Below, piece after piece: positions 26,163-35,766 of a stretch of 61,597 bases of DNA. Each line of letters begins with the position of its first letter. Within the stretch, counting starts at the first letter, position 1. The stretch covers positions 805-62,401 of the forward strand of contig NZ_SMME01000860.1 in assembly GCF_009711465.1 (NCBI RefSeq), written 5' to 3'. Source of the stretch: Parendozoicomonas verongulae (GTDB lineage Bacteria > Pseudomonadota > Gammaproteobacteria > Pseudomonadales > Endozoicomonadaceae). The notes under the pieces are model-generated. The model saw only the letters and a list, made by a program, of their open reading frames with translations, was not told the DNA's origin and did not search any database. A program made the translations under genes and the position numbers.

Positions 26163-28022
26163 ATGGCGGCTGATACGATTAAAGACCACCCGGGAGAGCG
26201 CCGGCTGGTTAAAATCCGCGTTTGGCTGGCCGTGGTGGCCATGATTCTCATGACTGCCGGGCTGGTAGCGCGGATGTTTTATCTCCAGGTGCAACGGTAC
26301 GATGAACTGGCAACTCAGTCAGAAGATAATCGTATCCACTTGCGCACAGTTCCTCCCATACGGGGGCTGATCTACGATGCCAAAGGGCGCCTGCTGGCGG
26401 AGAACCGTCCCAGCTATACGCTGACGATTATCCGTGAACGGGTGAAAAATATGGATGAAACACTCAGCGAACTGAGTGAACTGGTAGATCTGGACCCTGA
26501 TGACATTGACGATTTCAAAGAGCGCGTGTACAAAACCCGCCCCTTCAACAGTGTGCCGCTAAAGTACCGCTTAAATGAAGAGGAAATTGCCCGGGTTTCT
26601 GTGAATCATCACCGCCTTCCTGGCGTGAATGTGGAAGCACAGCTTATTCGCTTTTATCCAGAGAGAAAAACCCTCGCCCATGCCATTGGCTATGTTGGTC
26701 GCATTAACGACAAAGAGTTAAGGAAGCTCGACGCCTCCCTCTACAGCGGTACGAATATCATTGGTAAAACTGGTGTAGAGCGATACTACGAAAGCATTCT
26801 TCTGGGTAAACCGGGGTATCAGGAAGTTGAGTCGAATGCCCGTGGTCGTATATTGCGTGTGCTAAAACAGGTTGACCCTGTTCCGGGCACTGATCTGCAT
26901 CTGTACCTTGACCTCGATTTGCAGAAAGCAGCGATGGAAGCTCTGAAAGGCAAGCGTGGAGCAGTTGTTGCCCTGGACCCGAAAACCGGTGGCGTGCTGG
27001 CACTCGCGAGTACACCGTCGTACGACACTAACTCGTTTGTAACGGGTATAGGTTATAAAGAGTTCAATAGCCTCAGGGATAACATCAACCGTCCTCTCTT
27101 TAACCGTGCGACGTTAGGTGAATATCCACCGGCTTCAACTATTAAGCCCTTTGTGGCCATGGCGGCACTGGACAGTGAAACGGTAAAGAGTGACTACCGT
27201 ATTTTTGACAGAGGCTACTACCAGCTTCCCGGCGATAAACACCGCTACCGTAACTGGAAACGAACCGGCGATGGCTGGACAGATATGGTGCGCGCCATCG
27301 CCCGATCAAACGATACCTACTTCTACGACATCGCCGTGAAGATGGGGATCGATACTATCCATGACTACATGACCCGTTTTCAACTGGGGCAACGTACGGG
27401 CCTTGATATTGCCTCGGAACGACCCGGCCTGATGCCATCCCGGGCCTGGAAACGGGCGGCCCGTGGACGGCCCTGGTATCCGGGGGAAACGGTTATTTCC
27501 GGTATCGGGCAGGGTTATATGCTGGCAACGCCTCTGCAGCTGGCAACAGCGACGGCCATTATTGCCAACCGGGGGGGCATCGTTGCGCCACGGCTGGCAA
27601 AGCCCGGGCCAGGAGTAGCTCCCAAGGTGCCGATGGGGCGTATCGACAAAACCCCCGAAGACTGGGAAACCGTTATCAAGGGTATGCGTGAGGTGGTGGA
27701 CAACCCTCGGGGGACGGCCCACCGTCGTATAGGGCGAAAGCTGAAATATACCGTAGCGGGTAAAACCGGTACGGCTCAGGTGGTGGGTATTCCTCAGGAT
27801 ATCAAGGAAGAGGAAGCTCAGGTGCTGGAAGAGTTCCAGAAGGACCATGGTCTTTTTATCGCCTTTGCTCCGATTGAAAATCCACAGATTGCCCTTGCCG
27901 TGATTATTGAGAATGACTCCTCCGCTGCCGTTGGTGTGGCACGTAAAGTGATGGATGCCTGGCTTCTGCCACGCTTAGGGCCTCTTGAGAAACCAGCTCT
28001 TGCGAAAAAGGGAGTGTTGTGA
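26163..28022 (+). CDS. mrdA: Penicillin-binding protein 2 (elongasome transpeptidase)
   Basis: 619-residue class B PBP that cross-links lateral-wall peptidoglycan with RodA. A single N-terminal TM helix lies at about 20-40. The dimerisation domain has RGLIYDAKGRLLAENR, and the transpeptidase domain has the SxxK motif PPASTIKPF (Ser325), SND at 382-384 and GKTGTAQ near 533. Its position, rlmH-mrdA-rodA, is the conserved gammaproteobacterial order. The stop overlaps the rodA start. Confidence 0.96.
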   Translation: MAADTIKDHPGERRLVKIRVWLAVVAMILMTAGLVARMFYLQVQRYDELATQSEDNRIHLRTVPPIRGLIYDAKGRLLAENRPSYTLTIIRERVKNMDETLSELSELVDLDPDDIDDFKERVYKTRPFNSVPLKYRLNEEEIARVSVNHHRLPGVNVEAQLIRFYPERKTLAHAIGYVGRINDKELRKLDASLYSGTNIIGKTGVERYYESILLGKPGYQEVESNARGRILRVLKQVDPVPGTDLHLYLDLDLQKAAMEALKGKRGAVVALDPKTGGVLALASTPSYDTNSFVTGIGYKEFNSLRDNINRPLFNRATLGEYPPASTIKPFVAMAALDSETVKSDYRIFDRGYYQLPGDKHRYRNWKRTGDGWTDMVRAIARSNDTYFYDIAVKMGIDTIHDYMTRFQLGQRTGLDIASERPGLMPSRAWKRAARGRPWYPGETVISGIGQGYMLATPLQLATATAIIANRGGIVAPRLAKPGPGVAPKVPMGRIDKTPEDWETVIKGMREVVDNPRGTAHRRIGRKLKYTVAGKTGTAQVVGIPQDIKEEEAQVLEEFQKDHGLFIAFAPIENPQIALAVIIENDSSAAVGVARKVMDAWLLPRLGPLEKPALAKKGVL

Positions 28023-29161
28023 TGCCGCAGGACTTTATTCGCCAGCTTGACCCGACCCACAATTTACGGGCGGCGCCATCTCTGAGTAATCGGCTTCATC
28101 TTGACCCGGTTTTGATGTCTATGCTGCTGGCGTTCTGTGCCGCAGGCTTGTTTGTGCTTTACAGTGCCAGTGGGCGCAATATGGATATGGTTATCCGTCA
28201 GGCTGTTTATATGCTGATGGGCTTCGGAGGAATGTGCATTATTGCCCAGATCCCTCCTCGTTATATGATGATGCTGGTGCCGTTTGCCTATCTCGGTGGT
28301 GTTGTCCTTCTGGTTGCTGTACTGGTCATGGGGTATGGAGCTAAAGGGGCCCAGCGGTGGATTTCCTTACCAGGATTTCGTTTCCAGCCCTCTGAAATTA
28401 TCAAACTGGTTATGCCGCTGACGGTGGCCGCATGGCTATGCCGAAAAACGTTGCCCCCAAAGTTTCTGGATGTGGCGGTAGCTTTGGTATTGATTGGTAT
28501 TCCTACCGCTCTGATCGCCAAGCAGCCTGATCTGGGTACCTCCCTTCTTATTGCTGCATCCGGGCTTTTTGCACTGCTTTTGGCAGGGTTGAGCTGGCGC
28601 ATTATCGGGGGAGCCGTATTACTGGCTTTACCTGCAATGTGGGGAATGTGGCACTTTGTTATGCGTGAGTACCAGAAACAGCGGGTACTTACCTTCCTTA
28701 ATCCGGAGAGTGATCCCTGGGGTTCAGGCTGGAACATTATTCAGTCGAAAATTGCGATTGGTTCTGGAGGTGTTTACGGCAAAGGCTGGTTGCTGGGCAC
28801 CCAGTCCCATCTCGACTTTCTGCCGGAAAGCCATACGGATTTTATCATCGCGGTGCTTGCCGAAGAATTTGGCATGATCGGGGTACTGGTTTTGCTGGCT
28901 GCTTATGCACTGATTCTTGGGCGAGGAATTTTTATTACTCTCCATGCCCAGAATATGTTTGCACGACTGGTGTCAGGTAGTGTCACACTCACCTTTTTTG
29001 TTTACATCTTCGTAAATATCGGCATGGTGAGTGGCCTTTTGCCGGTGGTGGGCGTTCCGCTGCCACTTGTGAGCCGTGGTGGCACGTCGATTGTGACATT
29101 GATGGCCGGGTTTGGGATATTAATGTCAGCCCATACCCACAGAAACCTGCTGGGACGTTAA
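28022..29161 (+). CDS. rodA: Peptidoglycan glycosyltransferase RodA
   Basis: 379-residue SEDS-family polymerase with about ten TM helices that makes glycan strands in the elongasome with PBP2. The motifs YSASGRN, GAKGAQRWI, FQPSEIIKL, KQPDLGTS, LPESHTDFI and PLVSRGGTS are diagnostic. The start is ATG 28022 overlapping the mrdA TGA (TGATG), with GGGAG 7 nt upstream; a GTG one codon earlier is possible. Confidence 0.96.
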   Translation: MPQDFIRQLDPTHNLRAAPSLSNRLHLDPVLMSMLLAFCAAGLFVLYSASGRNMDMVIRQAVYMLMGFGGMCIIAQIPPRYMMMLVPFAYLGGVVLLVAVLVMGYGAKGAQRWISLPGFRFQPSEIIKLVMPLTVAAWLCRKTLPPKFLDVAVALVLIGIPTALIAKQPDLGTSLLIAASGLFALLLAGLSWRIIGGAVLLALPAMWGMWHFVMREYQKQRVLTFLNPESDPWGSGWNIIQSKIAIGSGGVYGKGWLLGTQSHLDFLPESHTDFIIAVLAEEFGMIGVLVLLAAYALILGRGIFITLHAQNMFARLVSGSVTLTFFVYIFVNIGMVSGLLPVVGVPLPLVSRGGTSIVTLMAGFGILMSAHTHRNLLGR

Positions 29162-29365
29162 GGGCATAGAAATACCTTGACTTCCCCACCCAATAAAATG
29201 ATAAGTAGTAATCTGAAGGAGCGCAGTTTTCCCTTTTCATTTCACGCGTTGCTTTTTTATGGATGCTGCTTTTTGGGGCGGCCTGTAAGTCGGTGCAACC
29301 GGCGGGGACATACCCTCATGACATCACTTTTTAAGCTTGAGCTCGGGTTAGGGATATTCAAAGCG

Positions 29366-30409
29366 ATGAGCATAAAAAAGCGGGCTGCACTTTTGGTTGC
29401 CAGCCTTTCATTTACTGTTGGTTTAAGCCTTCCTGCGCACAGTGAAGAAGGCTTTAAACCCAGTGATATTGACGGATTTATCAATGAGCTGGTACGGGAT
29501 GAAGGTTTCTCCCGCCCAGATCTTGAAAAAATGTTTAAAGAGGTGGAGTACAAGCCTCGCATTGTCGAACTGATCAGCAGACCTGCCGAGCGCAGACTTA
29601 CCTGGTGGGAGTATCGCAACCTGTTTATCAACGACCTTCGAGTGCAACAGGGTGTGGAATTCTGGAAACAACATCAGAAGGTGCTGGATCAGGCCAGCAA
29701 AGAATACGGCGTACCGAAGTCTGTGATTATTGGTATTCTGGGCATCGAAACAGGCTTTGGTCGTAACAGTGGCGGTTTTAGGGTGGTAGATGCACTGTCT
29801 ACTCTTGGTTTTGGTTATCCTCGTCGTGCCAAGTTCTTCCGCAAAGAGCTGAAGGAGTTTCTGGTACTGGCCCGTGAACAGGGCTTTGATCCACTCACGC
29901 TAACCGGCTCTTACGCAGGCGCTATGGGTATCCCTCAATTTATGCCGTCCAGCTATCGGGCTTATGCCATCGATTTTGATAAGAATGGTCAGGCGGATAT
30001 CTGGGGTTCCCCAGCGGATGCCATTGGTTCTATTGCCGCATATCTGAATCGTCATGGCTGGGTTGAGGGCAAGCCTATTGCCTCCAGGGCCAATGTTCAG
30101 GGGCAGAAATACTCTGACCTTCTCAGTAAAAGTCCTCGTCCAACCCGCTCTGTGAACGAAGCACGCAAACTGGGCTGGAAAAGCCAGCAGGTGTTGCCAG
30201 GCAGTGCCCGTGTCCGTGGTTTAAAACTGGAAGGGAAAAACGGTACCGAGCACTGGCTGACCATGACGAACTTCTATGTCATCACTCGTTATAATAAGAG
30301 TGACCTCTATGCGATGGCGGTATGGCAGCTGGGGCACCAGGTAGAGAAAGCGCTGAACAATACGCAGTCTGCAGCGAAAGACCACTCTGAAACCGTGGTA
30401 TCAAACTAA
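29366..30409 (+). CDS. mltB: Lytic murein transglycosylase B
   Basis: 347 residues. The start at 29366 (MSIKKRAALLVASLSF) gives a signal peptide ending LPAHSEEG with no lipobox, so the enzyme is probably soluble periplasmic and not a lipoprotein as in E. coli. The family core includes VIIGILGIETGFGRNSG with the catalytic Glu, FRKELKEFL, GSYAGAMGIPQFMPSSYR and WGSPADAIGSIAAYL. The frame stays open upstream to 29177, but that stretch lacks a sensible N-terminus. The order rodA-mltB-rlpA matches Pseudomonas. Confidence 0.93.
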   Translation: MSIKKRAALLVASLSFTVGLSLPAHSEEGFKPSDIDGFINELVRDEGFSRPDLEKMFKEVEYKPRIVELISRPAERRLTWWEYRNLFINDLRVQQGVEFWKQHQKVLDQASKEYGVPKSVIIGILGIETGFGRNSGGFRVVDALSTLGFGYPRRAKFFRKELKEFLVLAREQGFDPLTLTGSYAGAMGIPQFMPSSYRAYAIDFDKNGQADIWGSPADAIGSIAAYLNRHGWVEGKPIASRANVQGQKYSDLLSKSPRPTRSVNEARKLGWKSQQVLPGSARVRGLKLEGKNGTEHWLTMTNFYVITRYNKSDLYAMAVWQLGHQVEKALNNTQSAAKDHSETVVSN

Positions 30410-30428
30410 TAATATATTGAGATAGATC

Positions 30429-31286
30429 GTGCCTTTGACCTTAACAAAGTCTGGCTCCCTCTGGCGCTCGCTGTTGATTCCAGCGAGCGCTTTTGTGATT
30501 TTGGCTGGTTGCTCCAGCCATCCGACACAGGAGCAGATACAAGCCAGCCGATATCATATTACTCAGGATCGGGCGAACAAGGATATTGATGTCAGTCATA
30601 TTCCCGACGCTGTTCCCCGTGCACCAGAGGGAGATGTGAAATCTGCGCCCTATACCCTTTTAGGGAAAACCTATACGCCACGTTCAACGGCGGCAGGTTA
30701 TTCTGAGGTGGGGACAGCTTCATGGTATGGAAAGAAGTTCCATGGTTATAAAACAGCCAATGGTGAAATTTACGATATGTACGGCATGAGTGCCGCCCAT
30801 AAAACCCTGCCACTTCCGTCTTATGTTCGTGTCACCAATCTGGCGAATGATCGCAGCGTGGTTGTACGGGTGAATGATCGAGGCCCTTTCCATGGTAAGC
30901 GGGTCATTGATCTGTCCTGGGCAGCAGCCAAAAAGCTGGGCTATCAGGGACAAGGTACAGCCCGTGTTCGCATTGAGGGTATTGATACCTCCCCCGAAGG
31001 CCTTCTGGCTTTCCACAGGCAATCTCAAAAACCTGTGCACAGTGGTACCGATGCAGATGACTTGATGTATCTCCAGGTGGCAGCATTCTCCACTAAAGAC
31101 AGTGCGAATAGTCTGAAACAAAAGATCCTAACCGAGATTAATATACCCGTTCAGATTGTTAGCAGGGTAGAAGATCGCTTGTTTCGTGTGCGTATGGGGC
31201 CGTTTTCTTCCGATCAGGAATTACTGAAAACCCAGGATCAACTGGTACAGCTGAATCTCGGACGGGGTTATCGCGTTCAGGAATGA
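30429..31286 (+). CDS. rlpA: Septal ring lytic transglycosylase RlpA (SPOR lipoprotein)
   Basis: 285-residue outer-membrane lipoprotein. The start is GTG at 30429 and the lipobox is VILAGCSS. A double-psi beta-barrel domain (about 95-190) has GTASWYGKKFHGYKTANGE, MSAAHKTLPLPS and VRVNDRGPFHGKRVIDLS with the catalytic-type residues. A C-terminal SPOR domain (about 215-285; YLQVAAFSTKDSANSLKQ) binds denuded glycan at the septum. It cleaves glycan strands lacking stem peptides. Confidence 0.94.
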   Translation: MPLTLTKSGSLWRSLLIPASAFVILAGCSSHPTQEQIQASRYHITQDRANKDIDVSHIPDAVPRAPEGDVKSAPYTLLGKTYTPRSTAAGYSEVGTASWYGKKFHGYKTANGEIYDMYGMSAAHKTLPLPSYVRVTNLANDRSVVVRVNDRGPFHGKRVIDLSWAAAKKLGYQGQGTARVRIEGIDTSPEGLLAFHRQSQKPVHSGTDADDLMYLQVAAFSTKDSANSLKQKILTEINIPVQIVSRVEDRLFRVRMGPFSSDQELLKTQDQLVQLNLGRGYRVQE

Positions 31287-31353
31287 TTGGTCATTCATCA
31301 AAATGTAACAGTTTTGATACACAAAATCCTTTGAACTTCTCACCGGTTATGAC

Positions 31354-31426
31354 TTATTAAAACCTATTCAGCGGGCTGTTATAATGCTGCAACTTTATGC
31401 AGTATTTATGAAGCTGTAACTATAAT
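31354..31426 (+). promoter_or_regulatory. Candidate dacA promoter region with two TATAAT boxes
   Basis: Two perfect TATAAT hexamers (31380-31385 and 31421-31426), each followed by GCTG, lie in the 262-bp gap before dacA. Neither has a convincing -35 at 17 bp. They suggest dacA has its own promoter, with a leader over 100 nt long. The rest of the gap shows nothing else clear. Confidence 0.4.
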
Positions 31427-31548
31427 GCTGGATTACTTTGAATCCGCGCTGATCATGGACAGATTCCTGTAGACCTGAATGGCATCATTTTGATTGCTGA
31501 GCCTGTGCCACGGAATACTGTAACGAAAAGGTTTGAACTGATAGAGCC

Positions 31549-32748
31549 ATGAACCCAACTGCCCGAATTACCCGCAAACTGTTCGCAGCTGTTGCCTGTG
31601 TAACATTGCTTGCGCTGTCTTCAGTGTCCCAGGCCCTTCCGGCGGGCCTGATTCCCTCTCCGCCGAAAATTGCGGCCAAGAGCTACATTCTGATTGATGC
31701 TGTCAGCGGGGAAGTGCTGGCAGAAAATGATGCGGATATGGTTCTGCCTCCTGCCAGTCTCACCAAGATGATGACAGCCTACGTCGTTGAGAACGAACTG
31801 GCAGCAGGCAATATTCGCCGGGATGATCTGGTTACGGTGAGCGAAAAAGCCTGGCAGATGCGTGGCTCACTGATGTTTATTGAAGTGGGTGAAAAAGTAC
31901 CTGTATCCAAGTTGCTGGAAGGCGTGATTGTCGTGTCTGGTAACGATGCCAGTGTGGCCCTCGCGGAACACGTAGCGGGCAGTGAGGGCGCCTTTGTGCA
32001 GGTTATGAATGCCACCGCACAAGAGCTGGGTATGGAGAATACCCATTTTATGAATGCGTCTGGCTGGCCTGTAAAGAACCATCACAGTACGGCCCGTGAT
32101 TTGTCTAAGCTGGCGCGTCATATCATTTATGATCACCCGGAATACTACTCCGTATATAAAGAGCATGAATTCCAGCACGGCGTAAACAAGCGAACTGGCA
32201 AGCCTCTGGCGCCCCAGCCTAACCGTAATACGCTGCTATTCACTAACCCGATGGTTGATGGCCTTAAAACGGGTCATACTCAGGAGGCCGGTTACTGCCT
32301 GACAGCCTCCGCCACAAACGGTGAGCGCCGCCTGATTGCTGTGGTTATGGGAACGGCCAGTGAGCGTGCCCGTGCCAACGAAACCCAGAAACTGCTGACT
32401 TACGGCTTCCGCTTCTTTGAAAACGTAGATGTATTCCACGGCGGTGTATCTCTGGATCAGGTGCGAGTATGGAAGGGCAATATCGATAAGCTGCCCGTTG
32501 GCTTGGATAAAGATCTGGTTGTGACTGTGCCTCGTGGCAAGGGTAAGGCTGTTGAGTCTTCCCTGAATGTTAACAATGATCTGGAAGTGCCTGTTAAAGC
32601 AGGCCAGAAGGTGGGTTCTGTTGTCGTGCGCGTTGGCGACGAAGTGATTGCCGAGCGTGATCTGGTAGCCTTGCAGGACGTAGACGAAGGTAGCTTTTTC
32701 AAGCGTATCTGGGATTCTATCCTGCGTTTCTTTTCTGAGCTGATTTAA
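31549..32748 (+). CDS. dacA: D-alanyl-D-alanine carboxypeptidase (PBP5/6 type)
   Basis: 399 residues. The signal peptide ends near SSVSQA. The penicillin-binding domain has SxxK (PPASLTKMM, Ser70), SGN in VVSGNDASVALAEH, and KTG in GLKTGHTQEAGYC. A PBP5 C-terminal beta domain follows, then a C-terminal amphipathic helix (FFKRIWDSILRFFSELI) that anchors it to the inner-membrane surface. It trims terminal D-Ala from pentapeptides. Position after rlpA is conserved. Confidence 0.96.
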   Translation: MNPTARITRKLFAAVACVTLLALSSVSQALPAGLIPSPPKIAAKSYILIDAVSGEVLAENDADMVLPPASLTKMMTAYVVENELAAGNIRRDDLVTVSEKAWQMRGSLMFIEVGEKVPVSKLLEGVIVVSGNDASVALAEHVAGSEGAFVQVMNATAQELGMENTHFMNASGWPVKNHHSTARDLSKLARHIIYDHPEYYSVYKEHEFQHGVNKRTGKPLAPQPNRNTLLFTNPMVDGLKTGHTQEAGYCLTASATNGERRLIAVVMGTASERARANETQKLLTYGFRFFENVDVFHGGVSLDQVRVWKGNIDKLPVGLDKDLVVTVPRGKGKAVESSLNVNNDLEVPVKAGQKVGSVVVRVGDEVIAERDLVALQDVDEGSFFKRIWDSILRFFSELI

Positions 32749-32758
32749 AAATCAGCTT

Positions 32759-32787
32759 CTCCCTCTCTGCTCTGGGGAGGGAGTTTT
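32759..32787 (+). terminator. Probable intrinsic terminator or attenuator after dacA
   Basis: Stem CTCCCTC (32759-32765) / GAGGGAG (32777-32783), followed by only four T residues. Weak; read-through into dat is likely. Confidence 0.5.
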
Positions 32788-32825
32788 GCGGTGTGCAGAA
32801 CACAATAAAAACAGTAAGGAGTAAT

Positions 32826-33689
32826 ATGTCTCAGGTATACCTGAATGGCGAGTTTATTCCTGTTGAGGAAGCACAAATTTCTGTTCTTGATCGTGGCTTT
32901 CTCTTTGGGGATGGGGTCTACGAAGTGATTCCTCTGTTTAATGGAAAGCCATTGCAGCAGGAAGAACACATCGCGCGCCTGTACCGCAGCCTTGATGCCA
33001 TAGACCTCAGCATCGATCAGAAGCCCGAAGAGTGGAGTAAGCTTTTCCAAACCCTTTTCTTCCTGAATAAAGACGATGGTGATAATCAGTCCATCTATCT
33101 GCAAATCACTCGTGGCACCGGTAAGGTACGTTCCCATAACTATCCTGATGGTGTAAAGCCCACTGTATTTGCCATGACAATGCCGTTTATTCCAGGTATT
33201 CAGGCTAATCAGCCCCATGCCGGCGGAAAGGCAATTACTGTGGCTGATCAGCGCTGGCAACGGTGTGATATCAAAAGCATTTCCCTTCTGGGAAACCTGA
33301 TCCCCCATCACAGCGCTGTGCAGGCCGGTGTGACGGAAGCAATTCAAATAGACGATCAAGGACGGGTAACAGAAGGTGCATCCAGTAATGTTTTTGTTAT
33401 CTGTGATGGGCGTATAATCACCCCACCATTGAGTGACCGTATTCTTGGCGGCGTAACCCGCGCGCTGATTCTTCAGCTGGCGGCTAACGACAGTCGTTAT
33501 ATATGCGAAGAGCGAGAGCTTTCGGCGAATGATCTCCAACAGGCAGATGAAATCTGGATTACCAGCTCCAGCCGGGAGATTGTTCCCATTATTGAATTAG
33601 ACGGTGTGTCTGTAGGCAGTGGCAAACCAGGCCCGGTATGGGAATACATGGCTGGCTTGTATCGCTCTTACCGGGATGGCACATCTTAA
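32826..33689 (+). CDS. dat: D-amino acid aminotransferase (fold-type IV)
   Basis: 287 residues from ATG 32826, preceded by AAGGAG. Class IV PLP aminotransferase. It has VYLNGEFIPVEEAQISVLDRGFLFGDGVYEV, the family N-terminus, and the PLP lysine in CDIKSISLLGN; TEGASSNVFVI and SSSREIVPI are also typical. It interconverts D-alanine and D-glutamate with their keto acids. Its place between dacA and ybeD is seen in several Oceanospirillales-like genomes and suits recycling of D-Ala released by DacA. Confidence 0.92.
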   Translation: MSQVYLNGEFIPVEEAQISVLDRGFLFGDGVYEVIPLFNGKPLQQEEHIARLYRSLDAIDLSIDQKPEEWSKLFQTLFFLNKDDGDNQSIYLQITRGTGKVRSHNYPDGVKPTVFAMTMPFIPGIQANQPHAGGKAITVADQRWQRCDIKSISLLGNLIPHHSAVQAGVTEAIQIDDQGRVTEGASSNVFVICDGRIITPPLSDRILGGVTRALILQLAANDSRYICEERELSANDLQQADEIWITSSSREIVPIIELDGVSVGSGKPGPVWEYMAGLYRSYRDGTS

Positions 33690-33706
33690 CGAAGTTTGAG
33701 AACAGC

Positions 33707-33976
33707 ATGTCAGAACAGCAGCCCCCAAAAATTGAATTTCCTTGCGACAATTACCGCATCAGTGTGATGGGTGTTGCAGATGAGGGCTTCCATAAATTTG
33801 TACTGGAAGTTGTGCGCAGACACGCGCCAGATCACGATGGCCAGTACACCGTACGTGACAGTAGCAAGGGCCGTTTTGTGGCTATTGTGGTGGCGATTCG
33901 GGCAACGGGTGAAGAACAGCTTCGAGCGCTTCACAACGACCTGAAAGCCAACAAGAATGTAAGAATGGTGCTCTAG
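33707..33976 (+). CDS. ybeD: YbeD family protein (DUF493)
   Basis: 89-residue protein matching YbeD (87 residues in E. coli): PCDNYRISVMGVADEGFHKFVLEVVRRHAP and later KGRFVAIVVAIRATGEEQL. ACT-like fold, probably regulatory, with no established biochemical role. It lies between dat and lipB, as ybeD precedes lipB in E. coli. Confidence 0.93.
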   Translation: MSEQQPPKIEFPCDNYRISVMGVADEGFHKFVLEVVRRHAPDHDGQYTVRDSSKGRFVAIVVAIRATGEEQLRALHNDLKANKNVRMVL

Positions 33977-34002
33977 CACCAGAAGAAAGTCAGGATTAAA
34001 GA

Positions 34003-34686
34003 ATGAACAACGCGGAAGAACTGATAGTCCGCAACCTCGGTCTTCAACCTTATACGCCAGTATGGAAGGCGATGACCGAGTTCACCAGCACCCGTGAGAA
34101 ATCCACCACTGATGAGCTCTGGCTGGTTGAGCATCTCCCTGTGTTTACTCAGGGGCAGGCAGGCAAAGCCGAGCATGTGCTGGCTGCGGGTGATATTCCG
34201 GTGGTGCAGGTAGATCGAGGCGGGCAGGTGACGTATCACGGCCCGGGGCAGAGGGTGATCTACCTGATGCTAGACGTTCGTCGTTTAAGCATAGGTGTGC
34301 GTGAGTTGGTTTCTCACATGGAAAATGCCATTATCGCTACATTATCTCAGTACGGAATTGAGTCAGCGGCACGGCCCGATGCACCCGGCGTGTACGTGGG
34401 AGAAGCCAAGATTGCCGCTTTAGGGCTGCGTATTCGCCGTGGCTGCTCCTTCCATGGTTTGTCGTTGAATGTGGACATGGATCTGGAACCTTTCCAGCGC
34501 ATTAACCCTTGTGGTTACGCGGGTATGCCAGTGGCTCAAGTTAAGGATTTAAACCCTTCCGTAACTATGAACAACATAACCGATGCATTGGTTACACAAC
34601 TGGCCAATCTTACTGGTTATACTGAAATAACGAAGACTGATGAGCCGCCGGTGATCCCGGCCGGAGAGTGTCCTATAAATGTCTGA
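34003..34686 (+). CDS. lipB: Octanoyltransferase LipB
   Basis: 227 residues. Transfers octanoate from acyl-carrier protein to lipoyl domains. The motifs [20 protein letters not shown] and [21 protein letters not shown] carry the catalytic Lys and neighbouring residues. The CDLNPCGY-type signature appears as [13 protein letters not shown] with the catalytic Cys. The end overlaps lipA by 8 bp. Confidence 0.96.
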   Translation: MNNAEELIVRNLGLQPYTPVWKAMTEFTSTREKSTTDELWLVEHLPVFTQGQAGKAEHVLAAGDIPVVQVDRGGQVTYHGPGQRVIYLMLDVRRLSIGVRELVSHMENAIIATLSQYGIESAARPDAPGVYVGEAKIAALGLRIRRGCSFHGLSLNVDMDLEPFQRINPCGYAGMPVAQVKDLNPSVTMNNITDALVTQLANLTGYTEITKTDEPPVIPAGECPINV

Positions 34687-35689
34687 ATCCAATATCATCC
34701 CGACAGTTCAGGTTCCCAGCGGAAGCAAGTTTGTAAACGATAAGGGCATTCGTGCCATCAAAAATGGTGTGAAAGCCAGCCAGAGCAACGATCCTCAAAA
34801 GCCCATTTTGCGCAAGCCCTCCTGGTTGCGTATCAAAGCCCGCACCGACGCCCGTTACTCGGACGTCAAGAAAACTGTGCACGGCCATAAACTCAGCACT
34901 GTTTGTGAAGAGGCTATGTGCCCTAACATCAATGAGTGCTGGAGTTCGGGCACCGCTACCATCATGTTGATGGGGGATGTGTGCACCCGAGCCTGCAAAT
35001 TTTGCGCGGTGAACACCGGTAACCCTAAAGGCTTGCTGGATGAGAAAGAGCCTGAACATACAGCCGAAAGCGTAAAGCTGATGGGGCTGAAGTATCTGGT
35101 TCTTACCTCTGTAAACCGGGACGACCTTGAAGACGGTGGGGCTGGGCACTATGCCGCTGTGGTGAAAAAGGTGATCGAAGAAAATCCGACCACCTCAGTG
35201 GAGGCGCTGACCCCGGACTTTCTCGGTAACCTGAAAGATGTAGAAACCGTGGTGGACAGTGGTATTACGGTCTTCGCCCAGAACGTAGAAACTGTTCGTC
35301 GTTTAACTCATCCGGTACGTGACCCCCGCGCCGGTTATCAGCAGACTCTGGATGTGCTGGCACATGCCAAAAAGCACAACCCCGAAGTACTCACTAAAAC
35401 CAGCATTATGCTGGGGCTGGGTGAAAGCGAAGACGAAATCATTGAAGCCATGGATGATCTGCGTGCGATTGGCGTGGATATCCTGACCTTCGGCCAATAC
35501 CTGCAGCCAACCCGCAACCATATCGAACTCAAGCGTTACGTAACGCCGGAAGAGTTTGAGAAATATCGCCAGTGGGGCTTGGAACGAGGTTTTCTGGAAG
35601 TTGTGTCCGGTGCCCTGGTGCGTTCCAGCTATCGTGCGGAACAGGTTCTGGAAAAGAACAATGTAGGTCTGGGTGTTCCTGCCAGGTAA
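34679..35689 (+). CDS. lipA: Lipoyl synthase LipA
   Basis: 336-residue radical-SAM enzyme that inserts two sulfurs into octanoyl groups. The radical-SAM cluster motif CTRACKFC gives Cys102, 106 and 109. The auxiliary cluster cysteines are Cys76, 81 and 87 ([12 protein letters not shown]). The C-terminal RSSYRAEQ contains the conserved Ser ligand. It follows lipB with an 8-bp overlap and ends the cluster at a terminator. Confidence 0.97.
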   Translation: MSESNIIPTVQVPSGSKFVNDKGIRAIKNGVKASQSNDPQKPILRKPSWLRIKARTDARYSDVKKTVHGHKLSTVCEEAMCPNINECWSSGTATIMLMGDVCTRACKFCAVNTGNPKGLLDEKEPEHTAESVKLMGLKYLVLTSVNRDDLEDGGAGHYAAVVKKVIEENPTTSVEALTPDFLGNLKDVETVVDSGITVFAQNVETVRRLTHPVRDPRAGYQQTLDVLAHAKKHNPEVLTKTSIMLGLGESEDEIIEAMDDLRAIGVDILTFGQYLQPTRNHIELKRYVTPEEFEKYRQWGLERGFLEVVSGALVRSSYRAEQVLEKNNVGLGVPAR

Positions 35690-35704
35690 CCCTTTTCAAG
35701 TTAT

Positions 35705-35744
35705 AAAAAATCCCTGCTACATTGCTGAAGCAGGGATTTTTTTT
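35705..35744. terminator. Bidirectional intrinsic terminator after lipA and the YfcC-type gene
   Basis: Stem TCCCTGCT (35711-35718) / AGCAGGGA (35729-35736), with A6 before and T8 after. Serves convergent genes. Confidence 0.93.
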
Positions 35745-35766
35745 GGTGGTGCTTTTTGAAATAAGT

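Noticed and set aside
29177..29365. Upstream extension of mltB, and a lipobox-like short peptide in another frame (around 29258-29330)
   Set aside because: The extension lacks a credible N-terminus. The other frame gives MLLFGAAC followed by only 15 residues, too short and without a ribosome site.
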